Below, piece after piece: positions 1-5,527 of a stretch of DNA of 5,527 nt. Below the pieces are notes generated by a model, which searched no databases, was not told where the DNA came from, and worked only from the letters and a program-made list of their open reading frames with translations. Source of the stretch: Bacteroidota bacterium (GTDB lineage: Bacteria; Bacteroidota; Ignavibacteria; UBA10030; BY39); NCBI GenBank assembly GCA_018830765.1, contig JAHJRJ010000212.1, forward strand, positions 1 to 5,527, given 5' to 3'. Position 1 is the first letter of the stretch, and the number at the start of each line of letters is the position of its first letter. The translations under genes were made by a program, and so were the position numbers.

Positions 1-106
1 AAATCCGAAATTCTAAACAAATTCGAATTTCCAAAATCTAAAACTGCTTCAAAACACCATTTTTTTTGAATTTTGAGTATTCGAATTTGGAACTTGTTTC
101 GGATTT
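1..106. repeat. Imperfect inverted repeat, probable dispersed intergenic element
   Basis: Positions 1-37 and 70-106 are imperfect reverse complements separated by a 32-base spacer (38-69). Three blocks pair perfectly: 1-10 with 97-106 (TTTCGGATTT on the right arm), 18-28 with 79-89 (ATTCGAATTTG), and 32-37 with 70-75 (ATTTTG). The 7 bases between the first two blocks do not pair at all, and 27 of 37 arm positions match overall. The left arm contains a perfect 12-base palindrome at 19-30. The sequence is built from short variants of ATTCGAATTT and TTCGGATTT, a texture I associate with non-coding repeats scattered through some environmental bacterial genomes. The left edge is cut by the window, so the element may extend further. 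It could fold as a hairpin in RNA or single-stranded DNA. It is not followed by a clean T-run, so I do not call it a terminator. Copies elsewhere in the genome cannot be seen from here. Confidence 0.55.
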
Positions 107-321
107 CGATATTCGTGCTTAGGATTTTTAGGAACAAATCATCACCGTGCGTAACATCAGTTAATAAAGAGATAGTTAAAAAACAAGGATTATTAAAAGT
201 TTGATTCTTTTCCAAAATTATGTTAAATTGTTAAGAAGTTAGTATTTAATTACCTTTCAGGTGCTCTTCAATATTCTTAATTGAAACTGAAATGTTTTTT
301 TAATTTTTTAAATATTTTATT
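107..321. other. Non-coding AT-rich leader upstream of tilS
   Basis: With the inverted repeat before it, this completes a 321-base stretch without a gene. I find no plausible reading frame on either strand and no tRNA-like or riboswitch-like fold. A weak hairpin (TTCAAT at 267-272 with ATTGAA at 280-285) lies nine bases before a T-rich run (295-309), but six A/T-rich pairs are too few to call a terminator. The last 30 bases before the tilS start are almost entirely A and T. That leaves the start site unstructured, which suits translation initiation without a Shine-Dalgarno sequence. Confidence 0.6.
200..231 (+). promoter_or_regulatory. Candidate promoter for the tilS operon
   Basis: TTTG at 200-203 is followed after 20 bases by TAAATTGT at 224-231, close to the Bacteroidota housekeeping pattern TTTG-N19/20-TAnnTTTG. 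Read as sigma-70, the same bases give TTGATT (201-206), a 17-base spacer and TAAATT (224-229), with a TG at 221-222 in the extended -10 position. Both readings place transcription start near 236-240, leaving a leader of about 80 bases before tilS. The region is so AT-rich that chance matches are easy, so this is only the best candidate seen. Confidence 0.35.
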
Positions 322-1704
322 ATGGTCTCAAGTAACTTTTTCATTGATTCGATGAACAATTTCATCCTCGAAAACAATCTAATTCGAGAGGGTGAAAAAA
401 TTGTGGTTGCCGTCAGTGGCGGAATTGATTCGATGGTTCTTTTACATTCTTTATTACAGTTAAAAGATCAGTGGAAGCTCACATTAATTATTGCTCACTT
501 CAACCACCAATTAAGGGGGAAAGAAGCCGATGAGGATGAAGAGTTTGTGCGCAGCATAGCCGAAAATAAGAGAATAGATTTTTATGTCGAACGAGCTAAC
601 ACCTCGCTCGTTGCCGAAAATCAAAAACTTTCGATTCAAGAAGCTGCACGAAATTTACGGTATGCATTTTTTACAAAAGTCAGGGTTTCCAGCGGGTTAT
701 CGAAAATCGCAACAGGTCATAATGCTGACGACAATACCGAAACGATATTAATGAACCTTTTTCGCGGTGCCGGTGTACACGGTTTGACAGGTATTCCTGT
801 TTCAAGAAGCGATAACGGCGTTATCAGACCAATAATGTTCGCAACTCGTCAAGATATCGAAACTTATGCACTCGAAAATCGCATCCCATATCGTGTAGAT
901 TCGTCGAACCTAAAATCCGACTACACACGCAATTACATACGACATAACATATTACCGGCGATTCGTGAAAAAATAAATCCGAACATTGCTGTCGTACTCG
1001 GTAGAACAAGCAAATTATTTGGTGATTTAGAAAATTTTATTTCTGACACAGTTAATTCTAATCTTCACGAGATAATTCTATCAAAGTCGACGGGTGAAGT
1101 AATTATAGATCTTAAACAGCTTCATTCAAAACAAAAATTCTTACAAGATTATTACTTATATTATACTGTAAAAAACTTTTTCAAAAAAGAAATTAATTTT
1201 ACTACTGTCCGGGCAATCTTGAAAACCTCCTACTCTGAAACTGGTTCCTCTTGCTCCGCGGGTTTTGATTTGATTTTCTATAAAGACAGAGAACAAGGCA
1301 TACTGAAACGTTATATACCACCTTCTCCTTTTCAGTACGATATCACGGTCGGGAAACAGTATAAATTCGAGGATTTTAGCTTCGAGTCCGGCTTTACACA
1401 AAATGCAGATATAAACAATAATCCGCTCGAAGAGTATATCGACGCAGATTTAATCGGTGAGAAGCTCCATCTCCGTAATTGGAATGACGGCGATTGGTTT
1501 TTCCCACTCGGCATGCAAGAAAAGAAAAAGCTGAGTGATTTTTTTATCGACCAAAAGATATCGATTTTTAACAAAACAAAAATACCGGTTTTAGAATGTG
1601 ACGGAAAAATCATCTGGGTTTGTGGATTAAGGTTGGATGATAGATATAAAATAACAAATAAGACAAGAAAAATATTGAAACTAAAATTCAATTATAATTA
1701 TTGA
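322..1704 (+). CDS. tilS: tRNA(Ile)-lysidine synthetase TilS
   Basis: This cytoplasmic enzyme uses ATP to attach lysine to C34 of the CAU-anticodon tRNA-Ile. The change switches codon reading from AUG to AUA and charging from methionine to isoleucine. The 460-residue product has the expected full-length, three-part plan. The N-terminal PP-loop ATPase domain carries SGGIDS (residues 32-37), AHFNHQLR (58-65, where the family usually has AHxNHGLR), GHNADDNTET (132-141) and a YTRNYIRHNILP segment (201-212). A less conserved middle part covers roughly 220-370. The TilS C-terminal domain carries NDGDWFFPLGM (388-398), KKLSDFFID (402-410) and a final VCGLRLDDRYKIT (433-445). ATG at 322 has no Shine-Dalgarno sequence. 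ATG at 352 (residue 11) would also give a normal family N-terminus, so the true start may be 30 bases later. It is the first gene of the operon, and hpt follows at once. Function is assigned from motifs and length; I am highly confident. Confidence 0.96.
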   Translation: MVSSNFFIDSMNNFILENNLIREGEKIVVAVSGGIDSMVLLHSLLQLKDQWKLTLIIAHFNHQLRGKEADEDEEFVRSIAENKRIDFYVERANTSLVAENQKLSIQEAARNLRYAFFTKVRVSSGLSKIATGHNADDNTETILMNLFRGAGVHGLTGIPVSRSDNGVIRPIMFATRQDIETYALENRIPYRVDSSNLKSDYTRNYIRHNILPAIREKINPNIAVVLGRTSKLFGDLENFISDTVNSNLHEIILSKSTGEVIIDLKQLHSKQKFLQDYYLYYTVKNFFKKEINFTTVRAILKTSYSETGSSCSAGFDLIFYKDREQGILKRYIPPSPFQYDITVGKQYKFEDFSFESGFTQNADINNNPLEEYIDADLIGEKLHLRNWNDGDWFFPLGMQEKKKLSDFFIDQKISIFNKTKIPVLECDGKIIWVCGLRLDDRYKITNKTRKILKLKFNYNY

Positions 1705-1712
1705 ACATTTAT

Positions 1713-2258
1713 ATGGCGAAACAATTTAATATAAACGGTGACAATTTTGAACTTTTTATATCAGAAAACAAAATTAAAGCAAGAATCTCAAAACTTGCAA
1801 AACAAATCAGTAGAGATTATAAGGGTAGCATCCCAATTTTTATCGGAGTTCTAAACGGCTCATTTATTTTTTTCTCAGACCTCATACGCGAACTGAAAAT
1901 AGATTGTGAAGTTGATTTTATTAAGTTGTCCAGTTACGGCGATGCTAAGATAAGTTCGGGAGATATCAGAATGCTAAAAGAGTTGAATTGTCAAATTGAG
2001 GGGCGTGATATCGTTATTGTGGAAGATATCGTCGATTCAGGACTCTCGATAGATTTTATAAAAAATCTGATAACGAAACAAAATCCGAAATCTTTTAAAG
2101 TAGTTACTTTACTCCTAAAAAAAGATGTTGTAAAAATAAATTATAAAATTGATTATGTTGGATTCGAAATACCTACATGTTTTGTTATAGGTTATGGACT
2201 CGATTATGCACAGAGAGTACGGCATTTAAGAGATATTTACAGATTGATTGAAAATTAA
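1713..2258 (+). CDS. hpt: Hypoxanthine (guanine) phosphoribosyltransferase
   Basis: A purine-salvage enzyme that transfers phosphoribose from PRPP to hypoxanthine, and usually guanine, giving IMP or GMP in the cytoplasm. From ATG 1713 the product is 181 residues, normal for bacterial Hpt. Visible landmarks are the LNGS loop (47-50), the flexible-loop SSYG (73-76) and the PRPP-binding VIVEDIVDSG (101-110), with acidic E104/D105 and the catalytic-type D108. After these come the base-contacting lysine region (K136/K137), DYVGFEIP (147-154) and GYGLDY (160-165), with D164 and R170 matching the late Mg/pyrophosphate residues. The SSYG loop is followed by GDAKISSG, where many relatives have a Thr at the Lys position. 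The frame is also open from TTG at 1701, overlapping the tilS stop by four bases; I prefer ATG 1713, eight bases after that stop, because the extra residues (MNIY) add nothing conserved. Neither start has a Shine-Dalgarno sequence. The tilS-hpt-ftsH neighbourhood supports the call. Confidence 0.95.
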   Translation: MAKQFNINGDNFELFISENKIKARISKLAKQISRDYKGSIPIFIGVLNGSFIFFSDLIRELKIDCEVDFIKLSSYGDAKISSGDIRMLKELNCQIEGRDIVIVEDIVDSGLSIDFIKNLITKQNPKSFKVVTLLLKKDVVKINYKIDYVGFEIPTCFVIGYGLDYAQRVRHLRDIYRLIEN

Positions 2259-2272
2259 ACGATAGAATTAAT

Positions 2273-4252
2273 ATGAATGATAAGAAAAGAAAGAACAATT
2301 TTAGCGAGAAAAAACCGCGGAAGGATGACAATTTCAATTGGTCAAAAGTTTCGCGAGTTTTGCTCAGTTGGTTTGCTATCCTCGTAGGAGTGTATATTGT
2401 AATGACGATCCTCAAGACCACCGGAACTCAGGAGTATGAGGTTGACTATACAATATATACCTCGTTATTAACCGAGGGAAGAATTAAAGAAGCAACCGTT
2501 AAAAAATCGGACTTTAACAATTACACATTCCACGGCATTCTGAACCAATCGCAATTTTTACAAACGACTGTAGGCAAATCGTTTAACGTAGAGAATTTTT
2601 ATACTACTCTTCCATATCTTGATGAAACAGTAGTAAAGTTATGGACAGATAATGGCTTAAAATTCACAATAGTCCGTGAAGATAACACTTGGGTTAATGC
2701 ATTGTTAGGAGTTCTACCGTGGGTATTAATTTTAGGCGTGTGGCTTTTCTTCATGAGGAGAATGCAAGGGGGTGGAACAAAAGGAATCTTTTCATTCGGT
2801 AAAAGTAAAGCTAAATTGCTAACAATTGGTCAACAAAAAATAACTTTCCAGGATGTTGCTGGAGCTGACGAAGCTAAGGCCGAGTTACAAGAAATTATTG
2901 AATTTTTAAAGGAACCGGCAAAATTTCAAAGCTTGGGTGGGAAAATTCCCAGAGGTGTTCTACTTCTCGGTCCTCCAGGTACCGGCAAAACACTGCTGGC
3001 TCGTGCCGTAGCTGGTGAAGCAGGTGTTCCGTTCTTTTCAATTTCGGGTGCCGATTTTGTGGAGATGTTTGTTGGTGTGGGCGCAAGCAGGGTTCGCGAT
3101 TTATTCGAAACCGGAAAGAAAAGTGCACCCTGTATAATTTTCATAGACGAAATAGACGCAGTAGGAAGACAACGCGGTGCCGGACTCGGCGGCGGACACG
3201 ACGAGCGCGAACAAACTCTCAATCAATTGTTGGTCGAGATGGATGGCTTCGAACAAAACAGCGGAGTAATTCTTATCGCAGCGACCAACCGTCCCGACGT
3301 ACTCGACCCAGCTTTGATGCGACCGGGCAGATTCGACAGACAGGTGGTGGTTGATAGACCCGATGTTAAAGGCAGAGAAGGTATTTTGAAAGTTCACACG
3401 CGTAACATACCGCTTTCAGAGGAAGTACGTTTAGATGTTTTAGCAAAAGGAACACCAGGCTTAGCGGGCGCTGACCTCGCAAACTTAGTAAACGAAGCAG
3501 CATTACTTGCAGCCCGTAAAAATTGTACAAAAGTTACGATGAACCACTTCGAAGAAGCAAAAGATAAAGTAATGATGGGCACTGAACGAAAGAGCTTGAT
3601 CATTAGCGACGAGGAAAAGAAAGTAACTTCATACCACGAATCGGGGCATGTGTTAGTTGCCAGAATGATCCCCGAAGCCGACCCTGTACACAAGGTTACT
3701 ATTATTCCACGAGGACGCGCTCTTGGCGTTACTACATACCTACCTATAGATGAGAAACATACTTATTCAAAAGAATATTTACTGGCGATGATCACTTACG
3801 CTTTAGGTGGTCGAGCAGCTGAAAAAATTGTGTTCAACCAATTTACAACCGGTGCGGGGAACGACATAGAACGTGCGACTGCCCTTGCCCGTAAAATGGT
3901 TTGTGAATGGGGAATGAGTGAGGTATTAGGTCCTCTCTCGTATGGGCAAAAAGACGAAGAAATTTTTCTTGGAAGGGATATGGTTCGAACAAAAAATTAC
4001 TCCGACGCGACTGCTGTTGCAATCGATAGCGAAATCAAAGCGATCATCGATTCGTGTATGCGACGCGCCGAAGAGATCATTAATGCAAACATAGAAATAC
4101 TTCACAAACTCTCATCGACATTATTGGAACGCGAGATATTAGACGGAAATGAGATCGATATTCTGCTTCGCGGTGAATCTTTACCGCCTTCAGTTAATAA
4201 TAACGACAAAAATCACACTATCACGCATCCGGATCAACAACTGCCGCAGTAA
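2273..4252 (+). CDS. ftsH: ATP-dependent zinc metalloprotease FtsH
   Basis: A membrane-anchored AAA+ protease that forms hexamers, pulls misfolded membrane proteins and short-lived regulators through its pore, and cuts them on the cytoplasmic side. The 659-residue product is complete. It has a basic, Asn-rich N-terminus, a first membrane segment at about 29-47, an extracytoplasmic domain at about 48-141 and a second membrane segment at about 142-161. The AAA module has Walker A GPPGTGKT (233-240), the pore-loop FVG (266-268), Walker B IIFIDE (288-293) and the second region of homology with arginine-finger residues R350 and R353. The protease domain has the zinc motif HESGH (455-459: ligands H455 and H459, catalytic E456), with D531 in TTGAGND as third ligand. 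Ser457 replaces the usual Ala of HEAGH. The tail after about 637 is polar and Asn/Gln/Pro-rich, as in many FtsH proteins. ATG at 2273 lies 14 bases after the hpt stop without a Shine-Dalgarno sequence. All catalytic residues are present. Confidence 0.98.
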   Translation: MNDKKRKNNFSEKKPRKDDNFNWSKVSRVLLSWFAILVGVYIVMTILKTTGTQEYEVDYTIYTSLLTEGRIKEATVKKSDFNNYTFHGILNQSQFLQTTVGKSFNVENFYTTLPYLDETVVKLWTDNGLKFTIVREDNTWVNALLGVLPWVLILGVWLFFMRRMQGGGTKGIFSFGKSKAKLLTIGQQKITFQDVAGADEAKAELQEIIEFLKEPAKFQSLGGKIPRGVLLLGPPGTGKTLLARAVAGEAGVPFFSISGADFVEMFVGVGASRVRDLFETGKKSAPCIIFIDEIDAVGRQRGAGLGGGHDEREQTLNQLLVEMDGFEQNSGVILIAATNRPDVLDPALMRPGRFDRQVVVDRPDVKGREGILKVHTRNIPLSEEVRLDVLAKGTPGLAGADLANLVNEAALLAARKNCTKVTMNHFEEAKDKVMMGTERKSLIISDEEKKVTSYHESGHVLVARMIPEADPVHKVTIIPRGRALGVTTYLPIDEKHTYSKEYLLAMITYALGGRAAEKIVFNQFTTGAGNDIERATALARKMVCEWGMSEVLGPLSYGQKDEEIFLGRDMVRTKNYSDATAVAIDSEIKAIIDSCMRRAEEIINANIEILHKLSSTLLEREILDGNEIDILLRGESLPPSVNNNDKNHTITHPDQQLPQ

Positions 4253-4912
4253 ATGTTTGATAAAATACCAAACATCGACCACAATTATAAAATTGAATTT
4301 TTTCGTAAGGGGATTCATTTCTGTTCTCTTTCTATCCCTGTAATATATTTTTTTATCGATAAAGCCACCGCACTTGCGATATTAATTCCTGTTACTGCTC
4401 TTTTTCTCGTATCCGATTTGATGCGGTATTACAATAAAAAAGCCGCCACCCTATATTACAAATACTTTGGCTGGCTGTTACGAAATCACGAACGCGACGA
4501 GAAAACGAAGCGCCTTACCGGAGCTTCTAACATACTAATCTCTGCAATTATCTGTGTGTTGATTTTTCCAAAAATAATTACAGTTACGGCATTTGCAGTA
4601 TTGATTATTTCAGACTCAACAGCAGCATTAATTGGTAGAAGATTCGGGCAAACTAAATTCTTTAAAAAAAGTCTCGAAGGAGCAGTTGGGTTTTTCATAA
4701 GCGCTGTTATTGTGGTTTTACTGACTCCTAAAGTGCAATATCATATTACCGAATATTTTATCGGCGTAGCGGGCGTTGCGGTTGCCGCGATAGTCGAATC
4801 CACCATAATTTCTATCGATGACAATATTACAGTCCCGATTAGCATCGGAATCGTAATGTGGATTTTATACATCATTTTTCTACCAACATTTGACATTTTT
4901 ATTTACGGATAA
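4253..4912 (+). CDS. Dolichol/phytol kinase-family (SEC59/COG0170) membrane protein
   Basis: This 219-residue, strongly hydrophobic protein has about six to seven likely membrane segments (roughly 22-36, 38-54, 92-104, 106-125, 144-157, 166-183 and 193-210). It resembles the SEC59/VTE5/DGK1 group, which uses CTP to phosphorylate lipid alcohols (dolichol, phytol, farnesol, diacylglycerol) and is distantly related to CdsA cytidylyltransferases. Supporting motifs are FFRKGIH near the N-terminus (16-22), SDSTAALIGRRFG (120-132), KKSLEG (138-143), E182, and a late DDNITVPI (189-196), the conserved pattern of this family. The substrate cannot be read from sequence; a polyprenol, an isoprenoid alcohol or diacylglycerol are all possible, and annotation pipelines may name it phosphatidate cytidylyltransferase. 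Its ATG directly abuts the ftsH stop (TAAATG, no gap), so translational coupling is likely. No Shine-Dalgarno sequence is visible. I am confident of the family but not of the reaction. Confidence 0.82.
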   Translation: MFDKIPNIDHNYKIEFFRKGIHFCSLSIPVIYFFIDKATALAILIPVTALFLVSDLMRYYNKKAATLYYKYFGWLLRNHERDEKTKRLTGASNILISAIICVLIFPKIITVTAFAVLIISDSTAALIGRRFGQTKFFKKSLEGAVGFFISAVIVVLLTPKVQYHITEYFIGVAGVAVAAIVESTIISIDDNITVPISIGIVMWILYIIFLPTFDIFIYG

Positions 4913-4915
4913 TTT

Positions 4916-5383
4916 ATGAGAGTTTACTTATCGGGCGGGATGGAATACGCTGATGGCGAAGGCATTCATTGGCGGCAAGACCTCCAAAATTGGATTGAGA
5001 AAAAACTGAATCATGAGTGCTTCAATCCGAATGTAGAGAGTAATATTTTTTTTGATAAACATTATCCTTCTGTAAACTTTCGGGAATTAAAGATGCAAGA
5101 TATTGATTTATATAAATCAATCGCTACGAAATTAGTGGAAATCGATTCTAAAGAAATAGCTGAAAGAACCGATTATTTGATTTGTTATTGGGATAACGGC
5201 GCTGCAAAAGGCGCAGGGACTAAAGGTGAGCTAACGATGGCAAAGTATTTTGGTAAGCCGGTTTATTTAGTAACAAGCTTTCCTCTCTCCGCTATACCCG
5301 GCTGGGTTTTAGGCTGCACGACAGACTTCTTTATCAGCTTTGAAAAGTTGAAAGAGTTTTTACTGAAGCGGTACAATCCTTGA
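4916..5383 (+). CDS. Nucleoside 2-deoxyribosyltransferase-like protein
   Basis: A small soluble protein of 155 residues with no signal peptide or membrane segment. It looks like a nucleoside 2-deoxyribosyltransferase (NDT)-like Rossmann fold. The N-terminal strand and loop VYLSGGMEYA (3-12) match the family's YLAGP/YLSGP opening. A central strand, TDYLICYWD (85-93), is followed by GAGTKGELTMAKYFGKPVYLV (99-119), which corresponds to the GTxxELGxA segment; E105 sits where NDT enzymes carry their nucleophilic glutamate. Classical NDTs swap bases between deoxynucleosides, and relatives hydrolyse nucleotide N-glycosidic bonds. Which of these applies is unknown, since the middle of the protein (35-75) shows no motif I recognise. 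The ATG is three bases after the preceding stop, with no Shine-Dalgarno sequence, so it is probably the last gene of the operon. Its base use resembles that of its neighbours, with no sign of recent transfer. Family assignment is fairly good; the reaction is open. Confidence 0.72.
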   Translation: MRVYLSGGMEYADGEGIHWRQDLQNWIEKKLNHECFNPNVESNIFFDKHYPSVNFRELKMQDIDLYKSIATKLVEIDSKEIAERTDYLICYWDNGAAKGAGTKGELTMAKYFGKPVYLVTSFPLSAIPGWVLGCTTDFFISFEKLKEFLLKRYNP

Positions 5384-5428
5384 GTTCATAATGACATCCC
5401 GATTTTCACTTTGCGACCAAAGTTTATC

Positions 5429-5483
5429 CCCCTGACCTATCTACGATTCAGCGGGACGTTTAATTTTTTATCTCTGTTTTTTT
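5429..5483 (+). terminator. Candidate intrinsic terminator of the operon
   Basis: CCCCTGA at 5429-5435 can pair with TCAG (5448-5451) and GGG (5453-5455), leaving C5452 as a one-base bulge and a 12-base loop. This gives seven pairs, mostly G-C. Three bases later the sequence turns T-rich (TTTAATTTTTT from 5459) and then has a run of seven T at 5477-5483. The position, about 45 bases after the last stop codon, is right for ending the operon transcript. The bulge, the long loop and the interrupted first T-tract make it weaker than a textbook case. Confidence 0.45.
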
Positions 5484-5484
5484 G

Positions 5485-5527
5485 ACACGAAAAGCACTAA
5501 GGGGTTTGCCTTCGCGAATCTTCGTGG
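5485..5527. repeat. Repeat-like element with CACGAA/TTCGTG ends, cut by window edge
   Basis: CACGAA at 5486-5491 is the reverse complement of TTCGTG at 5521-5526, and inside them AAGG (5499-5502) pairs with CCTT (5509-5512) around a short loop. The two-part imperfect palindrome is made of words such as CACGAA, CACTAAGG and TTCGCGAA. These resemble the CACGAAG/CACTAAG-type intergenic repeats I associate with many environmental bacterial genomes. It lies just after the candidate terminator and probably continues beyond the window. Copy number cannot be judged here. Confidence 0.4.

Noticed and set aside
267..309. Hairpin TTCAAT/ATTGAA followed by a T-rich run, as a possible terminator or attenuator before tilS
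   Set aside because: Only six weak pairs and nine bases before the T-run; expected by chance in sequence this AT-rich.
281..314. TTGAAA with a downstream TAAATA as a sigma-70 promoter
   Set aside because: The spacer is 22 bases, too long, and transcription would begin at or inside the tilS start codon.
824..1691. Open frames on the - strand within tilS (for example 824-1009, 1156-1401, 1332-1691)
   Set aside because: They lie fully opposite a well-conserved gene, show no recognisable motif and have Cys/Ser/Phe-rich translations typical of antisense shadows.
2185..2421. Open frame on the - strand across the hpt-ftsH junction
   Set aside because: Its hydrophobic stretches come from the antisense of AT-rich sequence; it overlaps two well-supported genes and has no family resemblance.
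2895..3693. Four open frames on the - strand opposite the FtsH AAA and protease domains
   Set aside because: Long antisense frames are common opposite conserved, more GC-rich coding sequence; the translations show no domain.
4149..4343. A + strand frame overlapping the end of ftsH and the start of the kinase-like gene
   Set aside because: It is an out-of-frame shadow of two real genes and carries no motif.
4486..4698. Open frame on the - strand inside the kinase-like gene
   Set aside because: Short antisense shadow of the conserved SDSTAALIGRRFG/KKSLEG region.
1..5527. A new defence, mobile or multi-gene accessory system
   Set aside because: All five genes belong to known families in a tight housekeeping-type operon; no transposase, integrase, toxin, nuclease or repeat-spacer array is present. 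The NDT-like gene alone does not justify a system claim.

Overview
The window is an AT-rich bacterial segment that carries five complete genes, all on the + strand and packed almost end to end, from 322 to 5383. The gene order tilS-hpt-ftsH is a conserved bacterial housekeeping arrangement, known from Firmicutes and from the Bacteroidota/Chlorobiota/Ignavibacteriota side of the tree. None of the five genes has a recognisable Shine-Dalgarno sequence. The best promoter candidate fits a Bacteroidota-type pattern (TTTG, about 20 bases, TAnnTT) at least as well as a sigma-70 pattern. Together with the low GC, this suggests a member of, or a relative of, the Bacteroidota-Chlorobiota-Ignavibacteriota group. 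That placement is an inference and has not been tested against a database.

Layout. Positions 1-321 are a non-coding, very AT-rich leader. It begins with an imperfect inverted repeat (arms 1-37 and 70-106) that looks like a dispersed intergenic element, and a possible promoter lies near 200-231. Then come tilS (322-1704, tRNA-Ile lysidine synthetase), hpt (start at 1713 preferred, to 2258, hypoxanthine phosphoribosyltransferase), ftsH (2273-4252, membrane AAA+ zinc protease), a multi-pass membrane protein of the dolichol/phytol kinase (SEC59/COG0170) family (4253-4912), and a small nucleoside 2-deoxyribosyltransferase-like protein (4916-5383). Gaps between genes run from 0 to 14 bases, so a single polycistronic transcript is very likely. 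The last 144 bases hold a candidate intrinsic terminator (5429-5483) and the start of a second repeat-like element (5485-5527) of the CACGAA/TTCGTG kind.

How the genes fit together. TilS makes lysidine on the AUA-reading tRNA-Ile, Hpt salvages hypoxanthine and guanine, and FtsH degrades membrane and soluble regulatory proteins. In Firmicutes TilS and HprT have been reported to act together on ftsH expression, so the tilS-hpt-ftsH linkage may be functional as well as positional. The fourth gene points to CTP-dependent phosphorylation of a membrane lipid alcohol, and the fifth to nucleoside or nucleotide base chemistry, which echoes hpt. I see no mobile element, CRISPR array, RNA gene, defence system or broken gene. 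The less ordinary points are the two distal genes and the repeat-like sequences on both sides of the operon.
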